Assembly (NCBI GenBank): GCA_031763025.1
Contig: JASSKH010000011.1
Span: forward strand, 868,001 to 932,000
From: Macrocystis pyrifera
Taxonomy: Eukaryota > Sar > Phaeophyceae > Laminariales > Laminariaceae
Reading direction: 5' to 3'
Length of the DNA: 64,000 bases
This document shows, piece after piece, positions 1 to 11,031 of the stretch. The translations under genes and the position numbers were made by a program. Below the pieces are notes generated by a model. It was not told the origin of the DNA and searched no databases. It saw only the letters and a list, made by a program, of their open reading frames with translations. Numbering within the stretch: the stretch's first letter is position 1; each line of letters begins with the position of its first letter.

Positions 1-59
1 GGAGGAATCCCCGCAAAAAATGCCTCATTTTTTGTGGAAACCCCGCCAGGCACACTCGC

Positions 60-850
60 ACGCGTACAAGTTAACACGGCAGTAACATATTATTGACTGT
101 AGATTGGGGGTGTACGTTATCTACTAACTTGTGTCACTACCTACATTGCATACGAGTTAACAACATTAACATAATAATGCTATTAATTGTGTTTTATCGA
201 TCATATACGTTATCCGTTTGGCGTATGTATATTTTATGTTGTTATGGTAGCAAGACTTCCGTAAAACGCTCACATAACGTCGCTCGAAACGGACTGCTGC
301 TGCCTGGCTGTTCACAGCAACGTTGTATTGACCATGCACGTCATCCCTCTAACGTACGTTACGATAGCCCCTAGGAATTTCACTAACACACTAACATAGT
401 GTTATGTACGTGTTTATTTGGCCGTGTACGTTATCCGTCGAAAGGGTGTCACGGTAGCACGAAGAATCCCGCTGACACAATAACATAACGTTACTCGCTA
501 TACGGGCTGATGCCGCTAACACGGTAACATAATGTTAACGTTTAAGTGACCATGTACGTTATACCGCAACGTGTGTGTGTTCCGATAGCCACCAGGAATT
601 CCGCTAACACGCGAACATAGTAGTGGTATACTCGCTATATATATGTGGGCTGCATACCCTAACACCCCGTAGTAACACATATATATACTGCGGTCAGTAC
701 GAGATCAAGGTAACACTCTATCCAACACAATGTTACGCGATCGCCCGCCAATATCGTAACACACTAACACCATGTTACCACAAAATCCAGAAAGTAGTAG
801 TTAACAACGTAGTAACGTAATGTTACATGTTGTTACGGTTTTTTTTTCGC
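60..850. repeat. Degenerate tandem repeat rich in TAACATAATGTTA palindromes
   Basis: About 0.8 kb in which related phrases recur at irregular spacing: variants of TAACATAATGTTA, of GTACGTTATCC and of AGGAATTCCGCTAACAC. The first motif is a near-perfect palindrome and occurs in at least six variants. No coding frame persists. The array looks like an old minisatellite with units of roughly 100-180 bp. Confidence 0.6.
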
Positions 851-1247
851 TGACGCCTAACATTAACATGAAACGTTAAGTTGCCGGGTTGTGATACATT
901 GTTGCCCGGCGCGCAATTGAAGTCCGCGAAAGCTGTCCAGTGACGTTCAAATTTTGCCATATGAGATAGGCCTCTTTCATCGCTCACCTCAGGACTGGTT
1001 ACATGTCTGATCATGCTGTACGTACGTTGTGTTTGTTTCTTGTTCTTATCATACATCACATAATACGAGTATAATGTATAATATACAGTACATACGGCTC
1101 TTCCTTTCGCACGACATCCCCTTCGAGCATAATATTTTTTTTTCGGCTTGGTCTTCACACCACCACCAGCAACAAGCAACAAGCCCATGCAAGAGAAAGG
1201 ATAAACTAATTGAACATCGTGCTGGATACAGCCCGCTTTAACGCACA
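851..1247. other. Intergenic stretch, no gene recognised
   Basis: AT-rich sequence with short open frames on both strands that show no recognisable motif or splice logic. It ends where the first Z repeat copy begins. Confidence 0.5.
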
Positions 1248-2005
1248 CAGTAGAAGGGAAACCGCGGTAGAAGAGAGTAGCAGAGAGACCGCAGATAGGG
1301 TAGCAAGGTACCAGGCCGACTAATAGGTTGGACTTTTCTTTGCTACTCGTACCGCCAACTGCTGCGGCCGTTCGGTATGCGTTTTGATTTTTTTCCCTTC
1401 TTTTATCCTTATGAAAGAAGTACTACATAGTGGGTGGGTGACGAGCTTATTTTGGCCTACTCACTGGAGTGTTTGCGATTATTTATTTTTTTACTTTTAC
1501 TTCTCTACAAATTCTCCCGAGGTAAATTTTTGAGGTAAACTATTGCTCTTTTTACTTAGTTAAGTGTTCACCGGGATGCATAGTCCCCTTTTTCCTTCTC
1601 GTATCTTTCCCCTTGCACGTCCCTGTTGGCTCATGCTCGGGGTAAGTATGTATGTGTCTGAGCTTTAGCTTCCCATTTTATATTTTATTTGGGATTCTTC
1701 TCCTTTTCTTTTTCTTTTTCTTGTTCTTTTTCGGTTTGGTTTTTTCGTTGCTTCTCTTTCTTTATGGTGTATTTTGGTTGCTGGCGTATGTATGTATGTT
1801 GTGTCGGCCGCACCTAGTGCGAAGGCATGGTATTGCGTAGGCTATTAATGCATTACGGTGTGTTATCTCTGTGTCGTAGTCTGTGACCACAGAGCTCGTA
1901 TATTTCTACGTAGGGTGAAGAATCAGCACGGACACTGGGCTTGCTGGATGTCGACGAGTAGAAGAACGGTTTTAATGTGAAGAACACACACACACACGTA
2001 CTGTA
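1248..2005 (+). repeat. Dispersed repeat family Z, copy 1
   Basis: Shares long blocks with 4632-5074 and 5600-6305: a purine-rich head around GGGAAACCGCGGTAG, a middle block with CACCGGGATGCATA, and a tail ending in ACACACAC. The middle is very T-rich, and its open frame (Phe/Leu-rich) is low-complexity and not a convincing gene. A tail-only fragment lies at 41792-41880. The family is probably a non-coding TE or a solo-LTR-like unit. Its class is unknown. Confidence 0.75.
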
Positions 2006-2175
2006 TTTTCAGCGTATTTTATGTTGCTCACAGCCGAGTGGAAAGGTCCCGGAAAGTGCTTCAGGTCTTGAGGTGCACTCACACACACCACAGACAGGTT
2101 CAACCAACAGCAAATAAATACGTACACGTATGTATATCTTCTTGGTGAAAAGATTTGGGGATCGGCACAAAAGAC

Positions 2176-2284
2176 TATTACGGGGGTCCATTGTTAATGG
2201 GACCAAATTTTGTCACTAAAAATAGGAAATTATATAGGTTTTTATATAAACCATTGGTCCTATTAACTATGGACCCCCGTAATA
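2176..2284. mobile_element. MITE copy 1 (TTACGGGGG family)
   Basis: About 109 bp including flanking TA. Terminal inverted repeats (TIRs) begin TTACGGGGGTCCA and end with the complement, and the AT-rich core has no coding capacity. TA duplications flank the TIRs, as in Tc1/mariner-type MITEs. Confidence 0.9.
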
Positions 2285-2490
2285 ATAACGCATTATCTTT
2301 ATAAAAACGGATGACGTGAGAGGAGGAGCGACGAGATGATTTCCCCTTCCTTCTTCAAAAACCCCACCCCACTTCACCACACTGCTCGAGCACGAGCCAC
2401 CCCCCCCTCACTTCCAAACACCGCAGGTCGAGACCTGCCCGAAGCCGTAGCCCGGTCCGTCAAACAGCGCATCGTTGTGTTCGAGGAGCA

Positions 2491-2878
2491 ATGAGTGCTA
2501 AGTCTCGCTGGAGCTACAACAAGAAGGTCAGTTGTTGTCTGTTATCTCTGTCATTATTATCTCGATAAATATACTACGAGTGTCTGCAGCACCAGCATCT
2601 TGTATGCAGGTTGATTTTTATTTCAACCACTTTGCATGTTCCGTTTTTGTACGAAGTGAACATATTTTCACCAGCAGCAGCAACAGCAGCAGCCGCAGCA
2701 GCGACACCAAACAAGCAGCAACGTATATACGACGTTCGGAGCTCAGCTAGCTTCTGGAAATCTGCTAGGAGCGCCCATGTCCCCAGTACCAATGGCTCCG
2801 CTCGTCGAAGCAGCAGCTCGTGTCGTGTGTGTACCACCACCACCACTCGTGCCCCCTCCGTTGCTTGCTTCTACTTGA
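2491..2878 (+). CDS. Possible small Q- and P-rich protein, two exons
   Basis: An ATG at 2491 in good context (GAGCAATG) opens 12 codons, MSAKSRWSYNKK, that stop at an AAG|GTCAGT donor (2526/2527). A CACCAG acceptor at 2674 leads in phase into a glutamine run, then a stretch containing FGAQLASGNLLGAP and a proline-rich C-terminus, ending at TGA 2876-2878. That makes 79 residues in all. The GC-rich block at 2330-2490 would be the 5' UTR. What is seen is phase agreement, splice signals and amino-acid bias; no family is recognised. Simple CAG repeats can create such frames by chance, and a GTGTGTGTACC donor near 2825 could extend the gene into further exons. Confidence 0.3.
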
Positions 2879-2884
2879 TGCATT

Positions 2885-3906
2885 GATCATAGCTTCAAAA
2901 AGCAAAAATCGTTCGAGAATCAACTGCTGTCTGTAATCGCCTGCTCCTCCTGCTCCCTCGCGTAACGACAAGCGACAAGCAAGCTAGTGATGGGCGTGTG
3001 GGCGTGCGTTTAAGCCGTGTTCTTTGGTGCTCGCTGGCAGCTGGCTGTCTGGTGCTGGCTGACGTAGCCAAAGAGAGCACCCGGTTATTTCATCTTCTTG
3101 CGGTCTGCCTAATGATCACACAGCATTCCATTCTTTTGGTCCCTGTTTGCTGAGTTTTTGACTGATCATCCATCATCTTATCATCTGGAGTAGCTCCGGC
3201 CGGAAATCGTTGTAAGTAGCACGAAACACGAGCAGACGAGTTGCTGCGGCGTCTAGACTCGAGGTTGTTTAATGCCATGTATCTACCAGCGCGGGTAAGA
3301 ATAGTTCCAGGTACCAGGTATTAAATAGTACTGCTGCTGTTACCTGGTACTGCTGACATATACAGCAGGTCAGGCCAGTAAGCTGCTGCTGCAAACCATC
3401 TTATATATTATCATAGTGTGGGTGTACAGCAGTTAGTCTGTAGTGCTTGCTGCTGCGCTGCTGCGTACTGCTTGTCGTACAGGTACGTATGGGTGAAGAA
3501 ACATATATACGAGGTAGATTGTACGTATTTGATGGGATGTGCGGCGTAGCGTTATACTTGTCTTTATGTCAGGTAGGTACATGACATATATATTTCATGT
3601 ACATTAGTTGCTTGTACCAGTAATGCTGCTGTACACGTACTGGCGTCAGTCGGGAGTAAATACTCGTACTTACCTGGTATGTCAGATGTTCTCGAGACGA
3701 AAGCCCTCTCGGAGCAGACAGACTCTGTTCCTTCTGTTGCTGCTGACCCGTTATGTACAATACGAATGCTGCTGCTTTTATGGGCTTCGTCTGACGTAGC
3801 TACTAGTCGGGCTTCAGGGCATACTTTTGTATGAGCTGTGAGTATCAACAGCAGTGTTGGTGCTGTTGTTTCTCATCGCCGCAATACGTCGTACAATAAA
3901 TAATAC
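2885..3906. other. Intergenic stretch with short CTG/TACCTGGTA motifs
   Basis: No gene recognised. The stretch is rich in TACCTGGTA-like and CTGCTGCTG motifs, which are scattered throughout the window. A 62-codon ATG-started frame on the minus strand (3278-3090) has ordinary amino-acid composition but no recognisable domain or splice context, so it is not called. Confidence 0.4.
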
Positions 3907-4296
3907 ATTCTGGGGTCGCAGGACAGACTCCAATAACTCAGGAGTGGAAGAATACCCCGGTAGAAATATAGAACAAGAAAAGAATAACACCCGTGATGGT
4001 CAAGCACACCCCCGTGGCTTGGTAGGTGGTCGGCGTGCCTATCAAAATCAGTTGCTTCGTGGGCTCAAGTCTCACCGAGTGCATGCTCGTAATGACTTTT
4101 TCTGGCATAAAAAATTGATATTGGTAGGCGGCAAGCGCGAGAGCGTGAATTATAGCTGCATTCGATAAATTTCGACGAGCAGTGGGAATGCTGAACCCTA
4201 TGCGCGACGAAAAATAAAAGGCACGTGCCGGGGGGGAGAAGGGACGACACCTACCTGTGACCACGGCTTGTCCCTGATCCAGGAGATCGCTGCGGG
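3907..4296 (-). repeat. Dispersed repeat family X, copy 1
   Basis: In reverse complement it matches 21757-22030 over its length: blocks around GGACAAGCCGTGGTCACA, CCACTGCTCGTCGA and TTGATAGGCACGC. It also matches 5075-5485, and a 50 bp piece recurs at 10979-11031. No coding frame is shared among copies, which suggests a non-autonomous TE. Confidence 0.75.
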
Positions 4297-4631
4297 TAAA
4301 ACCTCCAACAGACAAAAATAAAAAGTGAGGTTCGCGCATGTGCATGTACGTACGTATCAGTTACATTACAAGTCGCCATAGAAACCGAGAAGACCGCATA
4401 CTACCCACTCCCCCTTAGTCTTTGGAGTTGGGACCGCACTACTGTGGCCCACTGCTGCAAAACAGACGGGAAAGTGGTACCGGGGAATCCTCGAAGCAGC
4501 AGTTTTGAACAGTTCCATGGGCAGGTGGCACGAGGCTTAGGCAAAGCTGAGTAGACAGCGCCGTGCATCCGCTGCGGGTAGTGTTAGAGGGAATGGGGGG
4601 AGGGGTAACAGCAGGAGGGGTAGAAGGAACA

Positions 4632-5074
4632 CCGTACAAGTGTATGGGGGCAGGGGGGGAACAGGAGGAGTAGAAGGGAAACCGCGGTAGCAGAGAGTAG
4701 CAGAGAGACCGCAGATAGGGTAGCAAGGTACCAGGCCGACTAATAGGTTGGACTTTTCTTTGCTACTCGTACCGCCAATTGCTGCGGCCGTTCGGTATGT
4801 ATTGGCTTGGTGCTTTGATTTTTTTTCCATGGCTTAACTTTTTCCTATATTTTCCCCTTCTTATCCTTATGAAATAATTACTACATAGTGGGTGGGTGAC
4901 GAGCGTATCTTGGCCCACTCATTTTTCTCTTTTTACTTAATTAAGTGTTCACCGGGATGCATATTATAGTTCCCTTTTTCCTTCTCGTTTCTTCCCCCTT
5001 GCACGTCCCTTTTGGCTCATGCTTGGGGTAAGTATGTGTCTGAGCTTTGGCTTCCCATTTTATTTATTTATTTA
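4632..5074 (+). repeat. Dispersed repeat family Z, copy 2 (3'-truncated)
   Basis: Same order of blocks as copy 1 (purine head, CACCGGGATGCATA block, TTGGCTTCCCATTTTATT). It stops abruptly near 5074, where X-family sequence begins. The tail present in copies 1 and 3 is missing. Confidence 0.75.
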
Positions 5075-5485
5075 GGATCTACAGATGTAGTGATATCAGT
5101 CGGCCTTAGCAGGTGGTCCGCGTGCCTACTATTAATACTGATATTAATTCGTAGATCAATTTCGTGGGCCGCTATTCGTTATTACGGGGGTCTATAGTTA
5201 ACAGGACCTATGACATACATAAAAACCTATATATTAGGTATTTTTTTTTATAACAATATTTGGTCCTGTTAACTATGGACCCCCGTAATAGGACTTTTTC
5301 TTATTGACTACCAGGTAAGTTGTTTATAGCAACATTCGATGAGAATCGACGAGCAGTACTTGTAAAAATGTTGGACCGTGTGCCCGATAAAAATGAAGGC
5401 ACGTACCGGGGGAGAAAAGGGACGACACCTGTGAGTGAGTGTGACCACGGCTTGTCCAGAAGAAGACCGCTGAGGATAGAACCTG
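5075..5485 (-). repeat. Dispersed repeat family X, copy 2, split by a MITE
   Basis: Reverse-complement match to 21757-22030 and 3907-4296. It is interrupted at 5180-5290 by a MITE. The uninterrupted copies supply the empty site and show a TA at the target. Confidence 0.75.
5180..5290. mobile_element. MITE copy 2, nested in X copy 2
   Basis: TIRs TTACGGGGGTC.. and complement, with an AT-rich core. Family X copies at 3907-4296 and 21757-22030 run across the same point without it, so both the insertion and the TA target can be read directly. Confidence 0.92.
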
Positions 5486-5599
5486 CTGCGTGTTGAGCTG
5501 GAAAGTAGAAGTGATCCATGAAAAAAAATCAAATATGGCATGTGCTTTTGATTCGTACCTACTACTAAAAACCTGGTACTTTTGCTGTACCACCAGGTA

Positions 5600-6305
5600 C
5601 GTTCGTACGTACGTGTGAGGGCAGGGCGGGGGGGGGGGAGGAGGAGTAGAAGGGAAACCGCGGTAGAAGAGAGTAGCAAAGAGACCGCTGACGGGGTAGC
5701 AAGGTACCAACCAGGCCGACTAATAGGTTGGACTTTTCTTTGCTACTCGTACCGCCAACTGCTGCGGCCGTTCGGTATGTATTGGCTTGGTGCTTTGATT
5801 TTTTTTCCATGACTCAATTTTTTGCCGTCTTTTCCCCTTCTTATCCTTATGAAAGAAAAACTACATGGTGGGTGGGTCACGAGCGTATTTGGCCCACTCA
5901 TTCTTTCTCTTGTTTCTTGGTTAAGTGTTCCCCCGGATGCATATTTCCCTTTTTCCTTCCCGATTCTTCCCCGTTGCACGTCCATTTTGGCTCATGCTCG
6001 GGGTAAAGTATGTGTCTGAGCTTTGGCTTGCCATGTAGTTTATTTATTCGGGATTCTTCTCCTTTTCTTTTTCGGTTAGGTTTCTTCGTTGCTTCTCTTT
6101 TCGTTGTGTCGGCCGCACCTGGTGCGAAGACATGGTATTGCGTAGGCTATTAATGCATTACGGTGTGTTATCTCTGTGTCGTAGTCTGTGACCACAGAGC
6201 TCGTATCTTTCTAGGGTGAAGAATCAACACGGACGCTGGGCTTGCTGGATGTCGACGAGTAGAAGAACGGTTTATTTAATGTGAAGAACACACACACACT
6301 TCCTG
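5600..6305 (+). repeat. Dispersed repeat family Z, copy 3
   Basis: Full-length by comparison with copy 1, from the GGAGGAGTAGAAGGG head to the ACACACACAC tail. The block reading GTTGTGTCGGCCGCACCT is shared with copy 1 and has distant relatives at 15740-15800 and 40450-40520. Confidence 0.75.
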
Positions 6306-7691
6306 TTTACAGCAGCCTTGTTGTTTCCTATTTTTAGTATATATTTCCTATTTCCAGTATTTCCACATTCACCAGTCGTCGGTGCAAAAGCGAAAGTGTG
6401 GAAAAGTGTGGAAATGTACAGCAGTTCAGTTGTTACACCAACCCAACCCAACCAACGTGGCATCCTGATTTATCTTCGAATATTAATATTTATTTTTCCC
6501 TCGTGCAAGTCAGCAGGGCTTCGTACCGAATATATGCTATTGTACTGCTGTAGTACAACCAGGGTACGAGTACGTGGTACGTACGTATGCATGTATGTAC
6601 GTATGCTGTACGTAGCTCAAATATTATTCCTACCATAGGAACTTACGAACATACCTGGTACGTATGCTTCGAGTACTGCCTTGACCCAAAGGTTTGTGAC
6701 ACAAAAACCGAAAGTCGATTTTCTCGGTCGGGTGTTGTCCGTTCTTCCCGACCCGACCAGACTCCGACTCTGTTTAGTCTGTTTTTCGGTTGCCAAAACG
6801 AAATAGAAAAACCGAAAAAGAACCCGTTTGCCCGCTCGTTTTTTTCTTGTCCCCGACGGCAATAACGCCTACCCTGTTACATGTCTACTGTACGGAAACC
6901 CCTTAAAAATCGACCCTAACCCGACCGACTGAGCCACCGATGATGTCGCGGATAAGCCCGAGGGTCCTTGTAGCCGTCGTTACGGCCGATGTAAGCCGAG
7001 CAGAGTTATTTCTTGTATTTAGCAAGGAGTTGTCAGACCCAAGGGGGTCGAGGTTACTAGAGTAACACCGCAGGGGGTCACTAGGAGGATTTGTATCACC
7101 ATGGGTTCCAAAGGTTACAAACTCAACTACAAACCAACTGACTGACTGCATGATGAAATGATGAGGAGATAAAAAAGGAGATTTTTTTACCATGTCGCTG
7201 GTGCGTACGTACAATTTATCTGGTATGTACGAGTTCAGAAACCAAAACTGCAACATGATTACCATGACTTATACTGCTACTATTAATACTGCTGTTGTAC
7301 TCTGCTTGTACAACGCACTGCTGCTGCTGTGTTGAACTTAAAGCCAGTTCGAATACCCCAAGAGATCCATGATTGGTCCGTATCTATTGCATGGGTGCTT
7401 GACCACTGCCATTACAACACTATTAATAGTTTAGCTGTTAAAGAACACACACTTACAGCAGTAGTATTAATAGTATTTATAGTTAATTCCGCTCTATTTC
7501 ATTCACCAGCATATACGACGAAGCAGAAAGTAGGCACTACCACGTACCAGTCAAGTATCATGTGACAAGTGTGGATCGTATTAAAATAAACGGAACGCAT
7601 ACCATGTGGACCCTTGGGTGCAAGAAGACCACGGATACTTCTGTAGCTAATGCTATAATGCTGATATCAATAATAATACGATTACTATATA
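6306..7691. other. Intergenic stretch with one half of a repeat pair
   Basis: No gene recognised. 6947-7110 is a diverged copy of 8907-9045 (shared AGAGTAACACCGCAGG and GACCCAAG blocks). 6690-6850 contains GGTCGGG/CCCGACC blocks that also occur around 14530-14610. Confidence 0.45.
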
Positions 7692-7800
7692 TATTACGGG
7701 GGCACATAGTTCACAGGACCTATGGTGTACATAAAAACCTATATATTTGCCTATTTTTACTAACAAAATTTGGTCCCGTTAACTATGGACCCCCGTAATA
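7692..7800. mobile_element. MITE copy 3
   Basis: Same TIRs, length and TA flanks as copy 1, with a few substitutions in the left arm. Confidence 0.9.
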
Positions 7801-8465
7801 GTACAATAAGTAATCCTATTTATTGATTCGATTTACGTAGATACGGTCAGAAACCAAAAACCGTCAGAACGGAGGAGAAAAAAACGCGAATCTTACGAAT
7901 TTCTGTTCTTTTGGTGGAAACGGTCGAGACGTGAACAGGCCAACGTGGTGGTGGGTGTTGACGTAGTGACTTGTTACGTTTGTTGTTTCATGGTGCGGAC
8001 GTACGAGTATACTGCGAGTACTCCCCCTTCGCCTGACGATACCGCCAGTCACAGCAGATGGTCAGGGGATGACGCCGAACATGTTGCTGTGCATCGGGAG
8101 TATGTGCGCATGTACCCTGACAGCTGACGTACGAGGAAGTCGTAGCGAATTTGAGGTAAGGTGACGACAGGTTAGGGCCATTTCGCCGTCATATTTTATT
8201 GTTTGTGCGTATAAATATGGTTGATACGTACGTACGACGTTCTGACGCACTGGCTTACGAATCGCCATCGGCATATCGTCGCCCAACAGCCCGGCGAAAC
8301 TGCCCCTTTGGAAGGTGACAACATTCGACAACAGCAGACGGTAAAAATACAAAAATACCCAGTTGACATTTCGCCGTCGTGCGGTCGTCGTTTTTGGTTC
8401 TCTTTTTCCTTCCTTCCCATTCATTATCTGCGCTGTTTTTTTTCTCTTGTTTTTCCTTCCCGTGG
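7801..8465. other. Intergenic stretch, no convincing gene
   Basis: Long overlapping open frames occur here on both strands (up to 142 codons on the minus strand, 8490-8062). They are mutually exclusive, low-complexity in part and without any recognised motif, so none is called. Confidence 0.4.
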
Positions 8466-8573
8466 GACCGCAGTCCCGTTTTGAGGGCAAAGCACTTTAA
8501 TTCTAAGTACTTTGTCCCCGAAAGTGATGTAAAGAGACTTGTCACATTATTACTAATAAAAGGGTTAACACGT
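8466..8573. repeat. Short palindromic repeat family M, copy 1
   Basis: Contains CGCAGTCCC, then TTTGTCCCC and AAAAGGGTTAA. Same layout as 17077-17176 and 23743-23825, where inverted GGGGACAAA / TTTGTCCCC arms flank an AT-rich spacer. Looks like a tiny MITE. Confidence 0.6.
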
Positions 8574-8906
8574 CATAACTCGAATCCGGGGTGACTGATT
8601 ACTCAAGACACATCATATCTTCATTATTTTTTGCTGCTCGGTAGTATTAATAGTGATGATGATGGTATCCGTATATACCAGGTACGTATTTTAAAACAGG
8701 AATATGTTAAGGCCAGCTCGCCGTTAGTGCCGATGAAGTGCGCGGAGAAGTCGCCGTAAAAAAAGGTCCCGAAGCGAGGGTTCAGGTGGTCATGTACAGC
8801 AGCAGCAGCAATACTCCTACTCGTCACTCCGAATCGCACGGTGGTCAGCAATCAATGTAAATTAAGCCTATGCTCGCCGTTCGACCCGATGAGGACGCGG
8901 AAAAGT

Positions 8907-9045
8907 CGCCGTGCAGAGGGTCCCCTGCAGCCGTCGTTTTCGGCCGACGTGAGCCGAGCAGGGTTGTTTCGGGTATTTTGCAAGGCAGCGCATTGCCAGA
9001 CCCAAGAGGATCTAGGTTCTTAAGAGTAACACCGCAGGTGGTCAC
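8907..9045 (+). repeat. Dispersed repeat, pair of 6947-7110
   Basis: Aligns with 6947-7110 in the same orientation (blocks GCCGTCGTT, GAGCCGAGCAG, CAGACCCAAG, AGAGTAACACCGCAGG). A related shorter block occurs at 8703-8775. No coding assigned. Confidence 0.6.
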
Positions 9046-10079
9046 ATGGACCGGGCCTGTTCGATTCTGGAGGTATCCGTAGTCAGCTTGAGGGAAAGCT
9101 CAACGCGATCTATGCTGCGGACCTCTGAACAACCCGAGAACTAAGAGGGTTAAGGCAACACTTATCACCCGGGTGATGAGATAGCACACCTCCTCTGACG
9201 ATATTCCCATCTGATTCCATCGACGACGGAGAGAAAGTGGAAACGCCGGGCGACAACGTCCATGGAAACGATACCGACGAGATCTTCTCGAATTCGTCAT
9301 TTTCGTTGTTTGTGGACACGCACGCACCCCGAGTTTTCGGAAAAAATACGCTCTGAAAGTTAGCACCCAGCGAAACAGGGGCGCCCGGAAAAAAAAAAAA
9401 AAATCAACCGTCACATCATTTTTTTTTCGCTAGACAGGGGACGGGGGGTTTACTAGAACCAAGTAAAGAAAAATGAAAAATATGAATATATATATATATT
9501 CGTATATATTTCATCATGTGCATGTGATCACAACGGCGGTTGCAACGGTTTTTCATTCCGACCTCTGGGGGGGGGTGTGTGCTGTGTGAGACTTCGCTGT
9601 GACGTTTTGCGTCGTGATTGATGCTTACCTCTCTGTTACCTCGCAGTAACGTCCTACCAGATACAGGAGTAAGTCATGCTGCCCTCTCGATACAGCAGTC
9701 TTGTATGCGATCCATCTCATTCTTGATGTACGAATCCCGCCCACACCCCCTGTGCGTTGACTGCTGCCTGCGTACCGCTGTACGCACATGTTCCCTTTCA
9801 CACGGTTTTTTTTTCGAAACTGACGTTGAAAAAATCTTGAATAAAAAAAAAAAAAAAAAAAAAAACGTTTCGTCCCAGCGCGTGAAAAAAAAAACGTTAC
9901 GGCATACGAGTTTCGATACGCAGTTCGAAAAGCGGAAAGTACTGACGCTTGAAAAAAAACGCAGTTCGCCACGCTCGCATTCGAGGTCGATCTAAGCGGA
10001 AAGTACAACACCGCCGTGGAAAGAAAGGAAGAATTACCTTGATCAAGATCGTAGGACAAGGAAATCACCTACCTGGGCA
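9046..10079. other. Intergenic stretch, possible minus-strand exon at 9319-9110
   Basis: The minus-strand frame 9319-9110 reads like ordinary protein (acidic and serine-rich) but has no ATG and no family I recognise. The remainder holds poly(A) tracts (9842-9865) and a TCACCCGGGTGA palindrome near 9168. Nothing else is supported. Confidence 0.3.
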
Positions 10080-10440
10080 CAAGACAGCCCAGCCCGTTCC
10101 AGGTAAAAGACCCCTCCGCCACACACCGCCCGCCCACCGGGCAGGCAGCGAGGTGGTGGTTTAGCACGCGAAATGGCACCATCGATGCTGTGCCGGACCG
10201 CTTGGCACGCGGGAGGCAGGCGCTCGACAGCCGCAGCCGCCGCAGCAGTCGGCCGCAGAAGGCAGAAGCGAGAGCGGCCTTAAGGTCTTCGCGCCTCTTG
10301 GACAAGGGATTTCCCGTCGGTTGTCGCTGTCTTCGTCAACTCAAGCTCCCGGGACGAGATCATCGCGGGGGAGTGCTGCTGCAGGCGTCGGCGGTGGTTC
10401 TACGAGAGCCACCGCCTTTGGTGTGAACGGCGCCGTCAAC
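10080..10440 (-). other. GC-rich block, candidate exon of unknown gene
   Basis: About 360 bp much richer in GC than its flanks, as real exons are in this window. On the minus strand it ends at a strong donor, GCCCAG|GTAGGT (10080/10079 region). Open frames exist on both strands but none matches a family I know, and one minus frame is broken by a TAA. The strand is uncertain. Confidence 0.25.
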
Positions 10441-10595
10441 TGTGCTGGGTGAGAGCTTACTGCTGACAGCTGTGTTCATTTTGTTGTTCTCGGGATGTTT
10501 TTGTTGGTGGTGGTGTTTGGTGGTGGTGTTGGATAGTTTCTTTTTTGGGGCTAATTTTTTTGTGAATCTTCCTGACTACGACTGACTTCCTTACT

Positions 10596-10624
10596 TACGT
10601 ACTTACTTCCTCACTTACTTCCTC

Positions 10625-10676
<52 letters not shown>

Positions 10677-10782
10677 CCTCACTTACTTACTTACTTGCTT
10701 ACTTACTTACTTACTTACTTGCTTACTTACATACTTACTTACTTACTTACTTGCTTACTTACATACTTACATACTTACTGCC
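10596..10782. repeat. ACTT microsatellite
   Basis: Nearly pure (ACTT)n with scattered TTCC, GCTT and CATA interruptions. Confidence 0.97.
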
Positions 10783-10978
10783 AGACAGAGATCCTCCAGA
10801 GGTCGGGTTGGTGATTGCTCACGATGGTCGGGTTATTATTGATGTACTGCTGTAGTAATAGGCAGAACTTCCGAGGGTGGGATCACTTTTTTTCTTTTCT
10901 TTTTTTCCGTCTGAGGTGTAGATGTGCTTGAGTTATCATACCTGGTGTGTATTAGTCTTTTGCTTGCTTTTGATCTGT

Positions 10979-11031
10979 TCCCGAGGTATTCTTCCACTCC
11001 ACCCAGAGTTATTGGAGTTTGTCCTGCGCCC
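10979..11031 (+). repeat. Family X fragment
   Basis: Matches the reverse complement of 3907-3960 (TATTCTTCCACTCC.. GAGTTATTGGAGT.. GTCCTGCG). Only the end of the family is present. Confidence 0.65.

Noticed and set aside
8062-8490. 142-codon minus-strand frame
   Set aside because: Several mutually overlapping frames on both strands in the same stretch, no motif, no splice signals. Treated as chance.
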